From contig JAQVCX010000005.1 of the NCBI GenBank assembly GCA_028689545.1, forward strand, positions 1 through 64,000: 64,000 nucleotides of DNA, in the 5' to 3' direction. The notes under the pieces are model-generated. The model was not told the origin of the DNA and ran no database searches. It saw only the letters and a program-made list of their open reading frames with translations. The DNA comes from Parabacteroides sp. (GTDB lineage Bacteria > Bacteroidota > Bacteroidia > Bacteroidales > Tannerellaceae). Positions 54,444 through 63,062 of this stretch are shown one piece after another. Numbering within the stretch: position 1 is the stretch's first letter; each line of letters starts with the position of its first letter. The position numbers and the translations under genes were made by a program.

Positions 54444-55544
54444 CTAGACCTCAAACAAGTTTTCCAGTGTCTGCCTGATTTCTATTCCGTTCTCGGTTTT
54501 CATCAATATCTTATGATCTTCATCGATCAAGAAACAACGAGGCAATGCACTTACATTATATAAATCGATCAGCATAGCCGCTTGTCCTGCCGAATCAGTC
54601 ACCAAGTTCCAAGCGATACTGTCCTTTCTTAATATATCGCGTACATTCATCGGATTGTCATCCAAGCTAATCAAAAGAATCTCCAACTGATCTTTCGGAT
54701 ATTTCATCGCTACCTTATCCAGGTATAAATCCTCTGTCTGACACATATCACACCAAGGAGCGGTAAACGTCAGCAATAAATATTTCTGTGGGAAAGAATC
54801 CAAGCTAACCGTATTCCCATAAATATTCTTTACAGAGAAATCAGGAGCTTCCGCACCCAACGCCGTACGTTTCGCACGGGCGCTATATTGCTCTAGCTCC
54901 TTCACCAGATAAAAGTCTTTCAACTTCGGATTCAATAACGCCAACAACTCATCAATCTTACGCGTATCATCGGGATCTGAGAAAAAAGACTGGATCAAGA
55001 CAACGGAAGCCTCTTCATCCGGGTTCTCTTTCACGTACCGGATCGCTTCCTCACTCAGTTGCATATTAATATTCGCCAAACGAGCGGTGATATCAGTCTC
55101 CTCAATCGTATCATTTAAATCTTTGCTATTCAACGAATTTGACAGATTCGTCAATTCCGTCAATAAAGGAACGAGTTTTTTCTTAAAAGCGGTCAATTTA
55201 TCATTTGTCCGTCCCCCCTTTACCTGCAACAGCAATGGAGAGTTAGCGTCGCCCGTGATTTTTACCGTTTCCCCCGGTTCCAGATAAACTGTAACCCAAT
55301 GCTCCTTATCCTCAAAGAAAATAGTCACGCAATGGAAGCCCGCTTCCTTTTGATCAATCTGGAACTGCCCGGGTTTCGTACAAACCACCGTATCAACCTC
55401 TTTGTAATTATCTTTCTCAAATACGACATACACGGTTTGATCTTCCAGATTAGAAAGTTCCCCTTCAATCCGGTAGACATAATCCTTGCCACAAGATGAC
55501 AAACAAATTACAAAGCCAATAATAAGTGCCAGTTTTTTTATCAT
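54444..55544 (-). CDS. Thioredoxin-fold lipoprotein (DUF4369 plus TlpA-like)
   Basis: A 366-residue lipoprotein (FVICLSSC). The N-terminal DUF4369 sandwich begins YRIEGELSNLEDQTVYVVFE. A helical middle follows, then a C-terminal AhpC/TSA-TlpA thioredoxin domain: GAEAPDFSVKNIYGNTVSLD, the redox motif FTAPWCDMCQTEDLY (CxxC), and a cis-Pro region SALPRCFLIDE. Such proteins are periplasm- or membrane-facing thiol oxidoreductases, common in Bacteroides and often induced by stress or by nutrient change. It is a single gene between yifB and pckA. Confidence 0.9.
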   Translation of the reverse strand: MIKKLALIIGFVICLSSCGKDYVYRIEGELSNLEDQTVYVVFEKDNYKEVDTVVCTKPGQFQIDQKEAGFHCVTIFFEDKEHWVTVYLEPGETVKITGDANSPLLLQVKGGRTNDKLTAFKKKLVPLLTELTNLSNSLNSKDLNDTIEETDITARLANINMQLSEEAIRYVKENPDEEASVVLIQSFFSDPDDTRKIDELLALLNPKLKDFYLVKELEQYSARAKRTALGAEAPDFSVKNIYGNTVSLDSFPQKYLLLTFTAPWCDMCQTEDLYLDKVAMKYPKDQLEILLISLDDNPMNVRDILRKDSIAWNLVTDSAGQAAMLIDLYNVSALPRCFLIDEDHKILMKTENGIEIRQTLENLFEV

Positions 55545-55645
55545 TACTTCTTTTTATGCTCTTCTTATAACAGATAATTTGCTCTAAAGGTAGGAATATT
55601 TTTTAAAACTACTTTACATTTATAATAAAATTAATGTAGTTATCA

Positions 55646-55682
55646 TAAAAAAAGCGCAGAATCAGTGATTCTACGCTTTTTT
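55646..55682 (-). terminator. Terminator of pckA
   Basis: In the minus-strand sense the stem AAAAAAGCGTAGAATCA pairs with TGATTCTGCGCTTTTTT (one mismatch), with a T-run following. It lies about 50 nt after the pckA stop. Confidence 0.9.
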
Positions 55683-55733
55683 ATAAAGATATTTTTAAAC
55701 CTCGACCTTTTTTGATCAAGGTTTTTTAAGCAA

Positions 55734-57341
55734 TTACAACTTAGGACCAGCAACAACCAATGCCTTACCAGCTTCGTTGCCCGTGAACTTAGAGAAGTTC
55801 TTGATGAAACGAGCAGCCAAATCCTTAGCCTTCTCATCCCATTGAGCAGCGTTAGCATATGTATCGCGAGGATCTAAGATCTTCGGATCTACGCCAGGTA
55901 ACGCAGTCGGAACCTCGAAGTCGAAATACGGGATCTTCTTTGTCGGAGCCTCGTTGATAGAACCATCAAGGATAGCGTCGATGATACCACGAGTATCGCG
56001 GATAGAGATACGTTTGCCAGTACCGTTCCAACCTGTGTTCACCAAGTAAGCCTTAGCACCAGTCATTTCCATCTTCTTAACCAACTCTTCGCCATATTTT
56101 GTCGGGTGCAATGACAAGAAAGCAGCACCGAAACAAGCGGAGAATGTAGGAGTCGGCTCCGTGATACCACGTTCTGTACCTGCTAATTTAGCGGTAAATC
56201 CAGACAAGAAGTAGTATTGAGTTTGCTCCGGAGTCAAGATAGATACTGGAGGTAATACGCCGAATGCGTCAGCAGACAAGAAGATAACTTGTTTTGCGTG
56301 CGGGCCTTTAGAAACCGGCTTAACGATGTTCTCGATGTGATAGATCGGATAAGAAACACGAGTGTTCTCTGTAACAGACTTATCAGCGAAATCGATCTTA
56401 CCATCAGCGGCAACCGTTACGTTCTCAAGAAGAGCGTCACGTTTGATAGCGTTGAAGATATCCGGCTCACTCTCTTTATCCAAGTTGATAACCTTAGCAT
56501 AGCAACCACCCTCGTAGTTGAATACACCCTCGTTATCCCATCCGTGCTCATCGTCACCGATCAACATACGTTTCGGGTCTGTAGACAAAGTAGTCTTACC
56601 TGTACCAGACAAACCGAAGAAGATAGCTGAGCTCTTACCTGCTTTATCCGTATTAGCGGAGCAGTGCATAGAAGCGATACCGCGCAACGGGTTCAAGTAG
56701 TTCATGATAGAGAAGATACCCTTCTTCATCTCACCACCATACCAAGTATTCAAGATAACTTGCTCTTTAGTCTTCAAGTTGAAAACAGTAGCAGTCTCAG
56801 AGTTCAAACCTAACTCCTTGAAGTTCTCAACCTTTGCCTTAGCAGCGTTGAAAGACACGAAATCAGGCTCACCGTAGTTAGCCAATTCCTCAGCTGTCGG
56901 ACGGATGAACATATTGGTTACGAAATGAGCTTGCCAAGCAACCTCCATGATGAAACGTACTTTCAAACGAGTAGCCGCGTTAGCGCCACAGAATGTATCG
57001 ACAACGAACAAGCGTTTGCCAGACAATTCTTTTACGGCTTTAGCCTTCAAGTCTGCCCAAGCAACCTCAGTACAAGGCTTGTTATCATTTTTATATTCAT
57101 CAGAAGTCCACCATACAGAATCCTTGCTGGCTTCATTCTCTACGAAAAATTTATCTTTAGGAGAACGACCCGTATAAATACCAGTCATCACGTTTACAGC
57201 ACCTAGCTCAGTTACTTGGCCTTTCTCAAAGCCTTCCAAACTCGGTTTTGTTTCTTCTGCGAACAGAACATCATAAGACGGATTGTGAAGGACTTCTTTC
57301 ACATTTACAATTCCGTACTTGCTTAAATCTAAATTAGCCAT
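55734..57341 (-). CDS. pckA: Phosphoenolpyruvate carboxykinase (ATP)
   Basis: A 535-residue enzyme interconverting oxaloacetate and PEP with ATP/ADP. In saccharolytic Bacteroidales it runs as a PEP carboxylase making ATP on the way to succinate. Motifs: [23 protein letters not shown], the kinase-1a P-loop [17 protein letters not shown], the kinase-2 metal site LIGDDEHGW, and [10 protein letters not shown]. It has a strong promoter and a structured leader of about 110 nt, suggesting high or regulated expression. It works with the fumarase in this window in CO2-dependent succinate formation. Confidence 0.98.
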   Translation of the reverse strand: MANLDLSKYGIVNVKEVLHNPSYDVLFAEETKPSLEGFEKGQVTELGAVNVMTGIYTGRSPKDKFFVENEASKDSVWWTSDEYKNDNKPCTEVAWADLKAKAVKELSGKRLFVVDTFCGANAATRLKVRFIMEVAWQAHFVTNMFIRPTAEELANYGEPDFVSFNAAKAKVENFKELGLNSETATVFNLKTKEQVILNTWYGGEMKKGIFSIMNYLNPLRGIASMHCSANTDKAGKSSAIFFGLSGTGKTTLSTDPKRMLIGDDEHGWDNEGVFNYEGGCYAKVINLDKESEPDIFNAIKRDALLENVTVAADGKIDFADKSVTENTRVSYPIYHIENIVKPVSKGPHAKQVIFLSADAFGVLPPVSILTPEQTQYYFLSGFTAKLAGTERGITEPTPTFSACFGAAFLSLHPTKYGEELVKKMEMTGAKAYLVNTGWNGTGKRISIRDTRGIIDAILDGSINEAPTKKIPYFDFEVPTALPGVDPKILDPRDTYANAAQWDEKAKDLAARFIKNFSKFTGNEAGKALVVAGPKL

Positions 57342-57457
57342 CTTGAATTAATTTAAAATGATTGACTTATATAACTTTTCTCTCTACTCTAGTTCGATAC
57401 GGTGAGGCTTTTCTTCCTTCGGGAGCTTGCTGTAACTCCACCTTGTTAACCGCGGTA

Positions 57458-57465
57458 CAAAAGTA
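57458..57465 (-). promoter_or_regulatory. -7 box TACTTTTG of pckA, with a long leader
   Basis: The minus strand reads TACTTTTG (TAnnTTTG). The predicted start is near 57452, giving a 5' leader of about 110 nt to ATG 57341. In the leader AGGTGGAG and CCTCACC could pair around a GC-rich insert. Confidence 0.65.
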
Positions 57466-57574
57466 ATATTTTTTTTTATCGCACGCACCTTATTAAGGAA
57501 ATTTTTCAGTAATAATTACTCTTTTCTTTCCTGTTAACACAAACCGCATCATTTTGTAATGTACAGTTTGCATA

Positions 57575-57769
57575 TCAAGTCTTTATTAGAAAAAGAGCAT
57601 CGTGTTTCCCTGTGTTTAGGTCATCCAAGATACGATGAAGCACAACCAGCAAAGGCGGCAAATGTCCTTTCAATATATTCACAATTTCCACAGGATCCAC
57701 AGAAGCATATTCATGAGATATTATATTCCTCAGACCAAAAACTCCAGTTTTAGATGTAGATCGCATCAT
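57575..57769 (-). pseudogene. N-terminally truncated HepT (HEPN) toxin
   Basis: A 64-residue frame overlapping the 3' end of the mntA-like gene by 20 nt. It carries GLRNIISHEYASVDPVEIVN and then a C-terminal helix, the second half of HepT/DUF86 HEPN ribonucleases. The catalytic RX4HXY motif (RNIISHEY) is intact, but the N-terminal ~45-50 residues of a normal ~110-residue HepT are missing and are replaced by MMRSTSKTGVF. A deletion is the simplest reading. Whether the fragment folds or is toxic is doubtful. Confidence 0.75.
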
Positions 57770-58043
57770 GTTCTATATTTTTACGTAATAAAGCACGCAT
57801 TGACTCAAACAAAGGAACCAAATCTATCTTACTATTAAATATATGTTCCAATTCTTCCTTTATTTCCATACGAATGAGAAAATCCGGTCTCCTCAACCTT
57901 ATAAATATATCTATATCACTCTTTTCGTTCTGTTCTCCACGGGCCACGCTGCCGAAAAGCCCCAGCGTCTCGATTCCATATTTTTCCGCATACTGTTCCT
58001 TGTAACGGCGGAGTAGCTCAACTATTTCCGAAGTCGTCCTCAT
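57750..58043 (-). CDS. MntA-like nucleotidyltransferase antitoxin
   Basis: A 97-residue minimal nucleotidyltransferase from ATG 58043 (MRTTSE); a longer upstream frame is unlikely. The active-site signature GSVARGEQNEKSDIDIFIRL has the GSxxRG...DID pattern of MNT proteins. In MntA/HepT systems MntA AMPylates the HEPN toxin HepT to block its RNase activity. Here the partner gene, overlapping by 20 nt, is truncated, so this is a decaying toxin-antitoxin locus between pckA and korBA. Confidence 0.85.
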   Translation of the reverse strand: MRTTSEIVELLRRYKEQYAEKYGIETLGLFGSVARGEQNEKSDIDIFIRLRRPDFLIRMEIKEELEHIFNSKIDLVPLFESMRALLRKNIEHDAIYI

Positions 58044-58124
58044 AGGTTTTCGCTTTAATTGTAACTGAAACAAAGATATATAGATTTTCCCGCATACGCA
58101 AACCTTATGTGGAGTTTGCACGAT

Positions 58125-58172
58125 AAAAAAGCCTCCCGGCCATGCATTTTGATCCTACATGCGCCGGGAGGC
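58125..58172 (-). terminator. Terminator of the korAB operon
   Basis: GCCTCCCGGC (58131-58140) pairs with GCCGGGAGGC (58163-58172). A run of A at 58125-58130 gives a U-tract on the minus-strand transcript. Confidence 0.9.
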
Positions 58173-58205
58173 TTTCCTTATCGTCGATAGATGAAGTGAG
58201 AGTTA

Positions 58206-59213
58206 TTATTCTTTCACTTCCCAAATATCATTTGTCAACAGCAATTCATGGAAATTATGGTATTTCTTCTTACCTGCGATCTCCTCGATTTGTTCTTGAA
58301 CGGCCTCATTATAAGTCGGAGCCTCCACGTCGCGGATCACGCCTAACGCGATCGGGAAATCCGGGCCTTCCATCAAAGCCAATTTCAATTGCAAGGTATT
58401 ATCCGCGGCATGAGCGTCATGCACCAAGACATCCTTTTCCGTCACGCCATTCTCTCCTAGCTTAACCACTTTCAAGCCAAAGCCCTCCTGCACTAGACCA
58501 AATTCATTATTCTCGCCAAACAACATCGGTTTGCCATGCTCCAGATAAATAGCGTTCTTCGCACGTCCGGCCTTCGAGTAAACAGACTCATGCGTCCCGT
58601 CATTAAAGATCACGCAATTCTGCAAGATCTCACAAACAGAAGCGCCCTTATGCTTCGCGGCAGCTTTCAACACATCTACTGTCCCTTGCGCATCCGTAGC
58701 TACTGCACGGGCAAAGAAACGTCCGCGAGCTCCAAAGCAAAGCTCCGCCGGATGGAACGGATCTTCTACCGTTCCGTAAGGAGAAGACTTACTGACAAAG
58801 CCGCGAGGAGAGGTCGGTGAGTATTGTCCTTTCGTCAATCCATAAATACGATTGTTCAGCAAGATCATATTGATATCTATGTTACGACGGACGGCATGGA
58901 TGAAATGATTTCCACCAATCGCCAAGCCATCTCCGTCTCCGGAGATCTGCCAAACCGTTATATTCGGATTCACCACCTTAAAGCCCGTGGATATAGCAGC
59001 CGCACGCCCATGAATCGTCTGCATGGCATACGTATTCATATAATAAGGAAGACGGCTTGAACATCCGATACCTGAAATGACGGCTGTATCGTGCGGAGCA
59101 ACTCCCAACTCGGCCATTGCCTTGTGCAGCGATGCCAAAAAGAAATGATCACCACAACCCGGACACCAACGAGGTTGTCCTTTCTTGAAATCTTTTGCTG
59201 TATATTCGCTCAT
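58206..59213 (-). CDS. korB: 2-oxoglutarate:ferredoxin oxidoreductase, beta subunit
   Basis: A 335-residue thiamine-diphosphate subunit. It has the Fe-S/TPP start RWCPGCGDHFF, the TPP motif GDGDGLAIGGNHFIHAVRRN, and the substrate-loop sequence NNRIYGLTKGQYSPTSPRG, typical of KorB-type enzymes using 2-oxoglutarate. With the alpha subunit it interconverts 2-oxoglutarate and succinyl-CoA with ferredoxin in the cytoplasm. The specificity is inferred from the family. The gene lies 23 nt downstream of korA in the same operon. Confidence 0.93.
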   Translation of the reverse strand: MSEYTAKDFKKGQPRWCPGCGDHFFLASLHKAMAELGVAPHDTAVISGIGCSSRLPYYMNTYAMQTIHGRAAAISTGFKVVNPNITVWQISGDGDGLAIGGNHFIHAVRRNIDINMILLNNRIYGLTKGQYSPTSPRGFVSKSSPYGTVEDPFHPAELCFGARGRFFARAVATDAQGTVDVLKAAAKHKGASVCEILQNCVIFNDGTHESVYSKAGRAKNAIYLEHGKPMLFGENNEFGLVQEGFGLKVVKLGENGVTEKDVLVHDAHAADNTLQLKLALMEGPDFPIALGVIRDVEAPTYNEAVQEQIEEIAGKKKYHNFHELLLTNDIWEVKE

Positions 59214-59236
59214 TGTCTTTACTTTCTTTACGATTA

Positions 59237-61084
59237 CTACTTATTCAAAATCTCGGTGAAAGCATCAACTAATTCGCCGACAATAAACGGCTGGCCTTTC
59301 ACTTCATTGTATTGATAAGGTACAAACCCATCTACTTTCATACGGAGATAGCCGGCAAACTGACCCAGATTCTGCTCGGCCACTACCACCTTCTTATATC
59401 GTCTCAGTACTTCCGCCGTGTTTTTAGGCAGCGGGTTCAAGTACGCGAAATGAGCCAACGCCACTTTCTGCCCGGCCTCGTTCATCGCTTCCATCGCTGA
59501 GCACAAATGCCCATAAGTTCCACCAAAGCCAACAACCAGCAAGTCGGCGTCATCCACGTATCCCTCAACCTCCACGTCGGGGACAGGAATCTTAGCTACT
59601 TTCTCGGCACGCAGGCGGCACATCAAGTCGTGGTTATCGGCATCCGTGGAGATAGCTCCCGTATTACTGTCTTTCTCCAAGCCGCCCAAGATATGCATAT
59701 AGCCCTCTTGCCCGGGAATAGCCCAATAGCGGACACCCGTTTCCGGATTACGTTTGTAAGGCGTATAATTATCCTTCATCTCCGGAGTCACATAAGGAGG
59801 ATTGATCGAGGGATAGCTTGCCATGTCCGGTAATTTCCACGCACCGGAGCCGTTGGCCACGAAAGCGTCGGTCATCAAGACCACCGGAGTCATATGCTCC
59901 AACGCCATTTTACTAGCGGCATAAGCCGCATCAAAGCATTGGGTAGGCGAGGTTGCCGCCACTACCGGCATGGGAGATTCTCCATTACGGCCAAACAAGG
60001 CCTGCAACAAATCCGTTTGCTCCGACTTGGTAGGCAAGCCCGTAGACGGTCCGCCACGCTGTACATCGACAACCACCAACGGCAATTCGGTGATAACCGC
60101 CAAGTTCATCGCTTCCGACTTCAGGCAAACACCCGGCCCAGAGGTAGAAGTAACCGCCAAAGCACCGGCGAAAGAGGCACCGATAGCGGTAGCGCAACCG
60201 GAAATCTCATCTTCGCACTGAACCGTCGTCACGCCCAATGACTTATGTTTAGATAGCTCATGCAAGATATCCGTGGCCGGGGTAATAGGATAAGAACCCA
60301 GGAACAAGCGCAAGCCGGCCTTCTCGGCGGCGGCGATCAAGCCATAAGCAGTCGCCTTATTGCCACTTATATCCATGTATTTTCCCGGGACTTTTACTTT
60401 GGTATCCACCCGATACGTATGATCTACCGAGGCATGAGTATTATGTCCGTAATCATAGCCGGCATGTATCACCTTTATATTAGCTTCCGCGATAGTCGGT
60501 TTCTTGGCGAACTTCTCGCGCAAAAAGCTCTCGGCTATCGATAAATCTCGATTAAACAACCAACAAACCAATCCTAAAGCGAACATATTACGGCATTTCA
60601 GCATGGCCTTATTCTCCATGCCACTGTCTGCCAAGCAATCTTTCACCATCTGAGAGATCGGCGCGGAGATCACATCTTGCTTGATACCCATTTCCTCGAT
60701 CGGATTGTCAGTCTTAAACGCGGCCTTTTCCAAATCCGCTTTCTGAAAGCAATCCGTATCGATGATGATACAAGCCGTAGACTTCGCGAACTTATACTGT
60801 GTTTTCAAGGCGGCGGCGTTCATAGCGACCAGCACATCGCACTTATCGCCCGGTGTCAGCACCTTTCCCGCGCCAATATGTACTTGGAATCCGGACACAC
60901 CGGTAAGAGATCCTTGCGGCGCGCGAATATCTGCCGGATAATCAGGAAATGTACTGATACCATTTCCTACCGTGGCTGAAATTGTAGAGAAAATGTTTCC
61001 AGCCAGCTGCATACCATCACCTGAGTCTCCAGAGAAACGAATGACAACCTTATCCAGCGTTGTTACTTTTGATTGTTCTACCAT
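59237..61084 (-). CDS. korA: 2-oxoglutarate:ferredoxin oxidoreductase, alpha subunit (gamma-alpha fusion)
   Basis: A 615-residue protein. Residues 1-190 are the gamma domain (VIRFSGDSGDGMQLAGNIFS, then FPDYPADIRAPQGSLTGVSG). The rest is the pyrimidine-binding alpha domain (ITPATDILHELSKH, TTVQCEDEISGCATAIGASF, LAVTSTSGPGVCLKSEAMNL, VDVQRGGPSTGLPTKSEQTD). This fusion is the normal KorA form in Bacteroidetes. It partners KorB. In anaerobes it can run in the carboxylating direction. It is the first gene of a two-gene operon. Confidence 0.94.
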   Translation of the reverse strand: MVEQSKVTTLDKVVIRFSGDSGDGMQLAGNIFSTISATVGNGISTFPDYPADIRAPQGSLTGVSGFQVHIGAGKVLTPGDKCDVLVAMNAAALKTQYKFAKSTACIIIDTDCFQKADLEKAAFKTDNPIEEMGIKQDVISAPISQMVKDCLADSGMENKAMLKCRNMFALGLVCWLFNRDLSIAESFLREKFAKKPTIAEANIKVIHAGYDYGHNTHASVDHTYRVDTKVKVPGKYMDISGNKATAYGLIAAAEKAGLRLFLGSYPITPATDILHELSKHKSLGVTTVQCEDEISGCATAIGASFAGALAVTSTSGPGVCLKSEAMNLAVITELPLVVVDVQRGGPSTGLPTKSEQTDLLQALFGRNGESPMPVVAATSPTQCFDAAYAASKMALEHMTPVVLMTDAFVANGSGAWKLPDMASYPSINPPYVTPEMKDNYTPYKRNPETGVRYWAIPGQEGYMHILGGLEKDSNTGAISTDADNHDLMCRLRAEKVAKIPVPDVEVEGYVDDADLLVVGFGGTYGHLCSAMEAMNEAGQKVALAHFAYLNPLPKNTAEVLRRYKKVVVAEQNLGQFAGYLRMKVDGFVPYQYNEVKGQPFIVGELVDAFTEILNK

Positions 61085-61169
61085 AGTATTATATAAATTA
61101 ACGTAATAACCAACGTCTTGTTTACCGCGAAGTAAAGCATAAACTTTGCGAGTTCAAAACTTTTCCGCA

Positions 61170-62381
61170 TCAAAAAGCTGAGAGGTATAAATCCAGATTA
61201 TTAGAGGATAGATTAAAGTGATTAGACACATAACTGTTCACAGCCTTCCCACAATACATATAGACTCCCGCCCTAAAGCCCTTATCCAATTTGATCATCC
61301 CTTGTACGGAACCGGTGTCACCCAACGACAATAATAAAGGTACGAATATATTGCTATAAGCCATCGAGGTAGTACGAGCCACCCGGTTGCTGATATTTGG
61401 TTTACAATAATGCAATACCCCGTATTGCTCGAATACCTCAGGATCTTCCCTCGACAAGCAGCAGGTCGTCTCAAAGCAACCTCCTTGGCTCACCCTCAGA
61501 TCGATCACCAAAGCTCCCTTTTTCATCGTACGCACCAAATCCGTAGCGATAATATAGCGATGTCTCGTATTAATATAACGCATCGCCCCGATCACCACGT
61601 CGGCGCTACGAAACGCGTTATGCAGCACATTCGGATGGAACGTGGAAGTAAAAATCCCCTGCCCCAAGACCTGTTGTATCATACGCAATTTATTGATATC
61701 ATCATCGAATACTTTCACGGAGGCCCCCAAAGCCAACGCGGCACGTGCGGCTACGGTCCCGGCGTTTCCGGCTCCGATGATCACCACCTCCGTAGGGGAT
61801 ACGCCCGGAATACCGCCTAATAAAATTCCTTTACCTCCTTGGGTATTGCTCAACAACTCGGAAGCGATCGTTATGGAAGCCGCCCCCTCGATCTCGGAAG
61901 TGACATTCAGCACCGGGAAACGGTTATTTTCATCCGCCATCAACTCATAAGAGATAGCGGTGATCCGTTTCGCCATCATCAACTCGAAAGCCTCCGGAGC
62001 GAATAAACTAAACTGCACCAATGAGAAGACGGTCGTGCGAGGTCTCATAAACGCAATTTCCACCGGCAACGGAGGTAATATCTTCAAGACCAGATCTGCT
62101 TGGAAAACTTCCGCAGACGTATCGACGATCTCCGCCCCTGCCTCCGAGAAATGATTATCGGAATAGTTGATGCCTAATCCAGCTCCGGTTTCCACCAGCA
62201 CCCGGTGCCCGCAATCGGTCAGCATATCCACCGCCTCCGGAGTCAACGGCAAGCGTTTTTCCACCTCGCATCGTTCACGAGGAATACCGATAAGCAACCG
62301 GTTATTCACCTTGCTGATCTCTTTCAATAATTCCTGCGGGATATAGGCCCCCTGTGCCTGCCGGCCGTCATTCGCTTCCAT
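61170..62381 (-). CDS. ald: Alanine dehydrogenase
   Basis: A 403-residue member of the AlaDH/PNT family. It has IGIPRERCEVEKRLPLTPEA at the N-terminus, the substrate-site block SYELMADENNRFPVLNVTSE, and the NAD-binding motif VVIIGAGNAGTVAARAALAL (GxGxxG). The C-terminus is somewhat unlike the best-known Ald proteins (SREDPEVFEQYGVLHYCKPN), so the annotation is alanine dehydrogenase or a close relative. It would link pyruvate and alanine with NADH and ammonia. It starts 3 nt after the aroK stop, so the two are co-transcribed. Confidence 0.85.
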   Translation of the reverse strand: MEANDGRQAQGAYIPQELLKEISKVNNRLLIGIPRERCEVEKRLPLTPEAVDMLTDCGHRVLVETGAGLGINYSDNHFSEAGAEIVDTSAEVFQADLVLKILPPLPVEIAFMRPRTTVFSLVQFSLFAPEAFELMMAKRITAISYELMADENNRFPVLNVTSEIEGAASITIASELLSNTQGGKGILLGGIPGVSPTEVVIIGAGNAGTVAARAALALGASVKVFDDDINKLRMIQQVLGQGIFTSTFHPNVLHNAFRSADVVIGAMRYINTRHRYIIATDLVRTMKKGALVIDLRVSQGGCFETTCCLSREDPEVFEQYGVLHYCKPNISNRVARTTSMAYSNIFVPLLLSLGDTGSVQGMIKLDKGFRAGVYMYCGKAVNSYVSNHFNLSSNNLDLYLSAF

Positions 62382-62384
62382 ATT

Positions 62385-62906
62385 CTATAGGATTTTCATT
62401 AATGCGTTCGATATATCATGTACATCAGATTCTGTCAACATCTTCTCTGCATCGAAAGTCAAGGTAGCCTTCGTATAAAACGGATTCCTTTGTTCCAAGC
62501 TTTCGGCGATAAACGCCCTCAGCTCCTCCCCGGAACGTCCTTTCAACACCGGACGGGTATGCTTGCACAGCTCCAGACGCTTCGCCAATTCCTCAGCCGA
62601 CACCTTCAAGTAGACCGTCGTACCGCAAGCGTTCATGAACTCCATATTATCGTAAAAACAAGGAGCACCTCCTCCCGTGGAAATCAGCACGTCCTCAAAC
62701 TCCGCAACCTCGTGAAGCATATTCCGTTCTATCTCCCGGAAAGCCTCCTCCCCTCTCTCGGCGAATATCTGGGAAACCACCTTATGATAACGTCCTTCGA
62801 TATAGTAATCAAGATCTATGAACGAAAGACCGGCGAGCTTGGCGAGATCCTTTCCCACCGTAGTCTTGCCCGCTCCCATATATCCAACCAAAAAAATACG
62901 TTTCAT
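62385..62906 (-). CDS. aroK: Shikimate kinase
   Basis: A 173-residue P-loop kinase phosphorylating shikimate for aromatic amino-acid synthesis. Motifs: Walker A VGYMGAGKTTVGKDLA at residues 7-20, the shikimate-site FIDLDYYIEG, ISTGGGAPCF, and the lid region KHTRPVLKGRSGEE. The length is standard. The promoter TACATTTG lies about 22 nt upstream. It is the first gene of an operon with ald. Confidence 0.97.
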   Translation of the reverse strand: MKRIFLVGYMGAGKTTVGKDLAKLAGLSFIDLDYYIEGRYHKVVSQIFAERGEEAFREIERNMLHEVAEFEDVLISTGGGAPCFYDNMEFMNACGTTVYLKVSAEELAKRLELCKHTRPVLKGRSGEELRAFIAESLEQRNPFYTKATLTFDAEKMLTESDVHDISNALMKIL

Positions 62907-62927
62907 ACGTTATTATAATAGTTTTCG

Positions 62928-62935
62928 CAAATGTA
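62928..62935 (-). promoter_or_regulatory. -7 box TACATTTG of the aroK-ald operon
   Basis: The minus strand reads TACATTTG, a TAnnTTTG match, 22 nt before ATG 62906. Confidence 0.65.
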
Positions 62936-63028
62936 AACTTTTTCCGCAAACAAACCTTTCCTATCCCCGCCTTTTCTCATCACGATGAAAATACTTTTGA
63001 AAGTAAAGCGTATGCCGGAGAATATCTC

Positions 63029-63036
63029 TATCTTTG
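63029..63036 (+). promoter_or_regulatory. -7 box TATCTTTG of the GT87-like gene
   Basis: TATCTTTG fits TAnnTTTG, 26 nt before ATG 63063. Confidence 0.6.
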
Positions 63037-63062
63037 CCCCGTAGACAGATAGAGATTCGATA

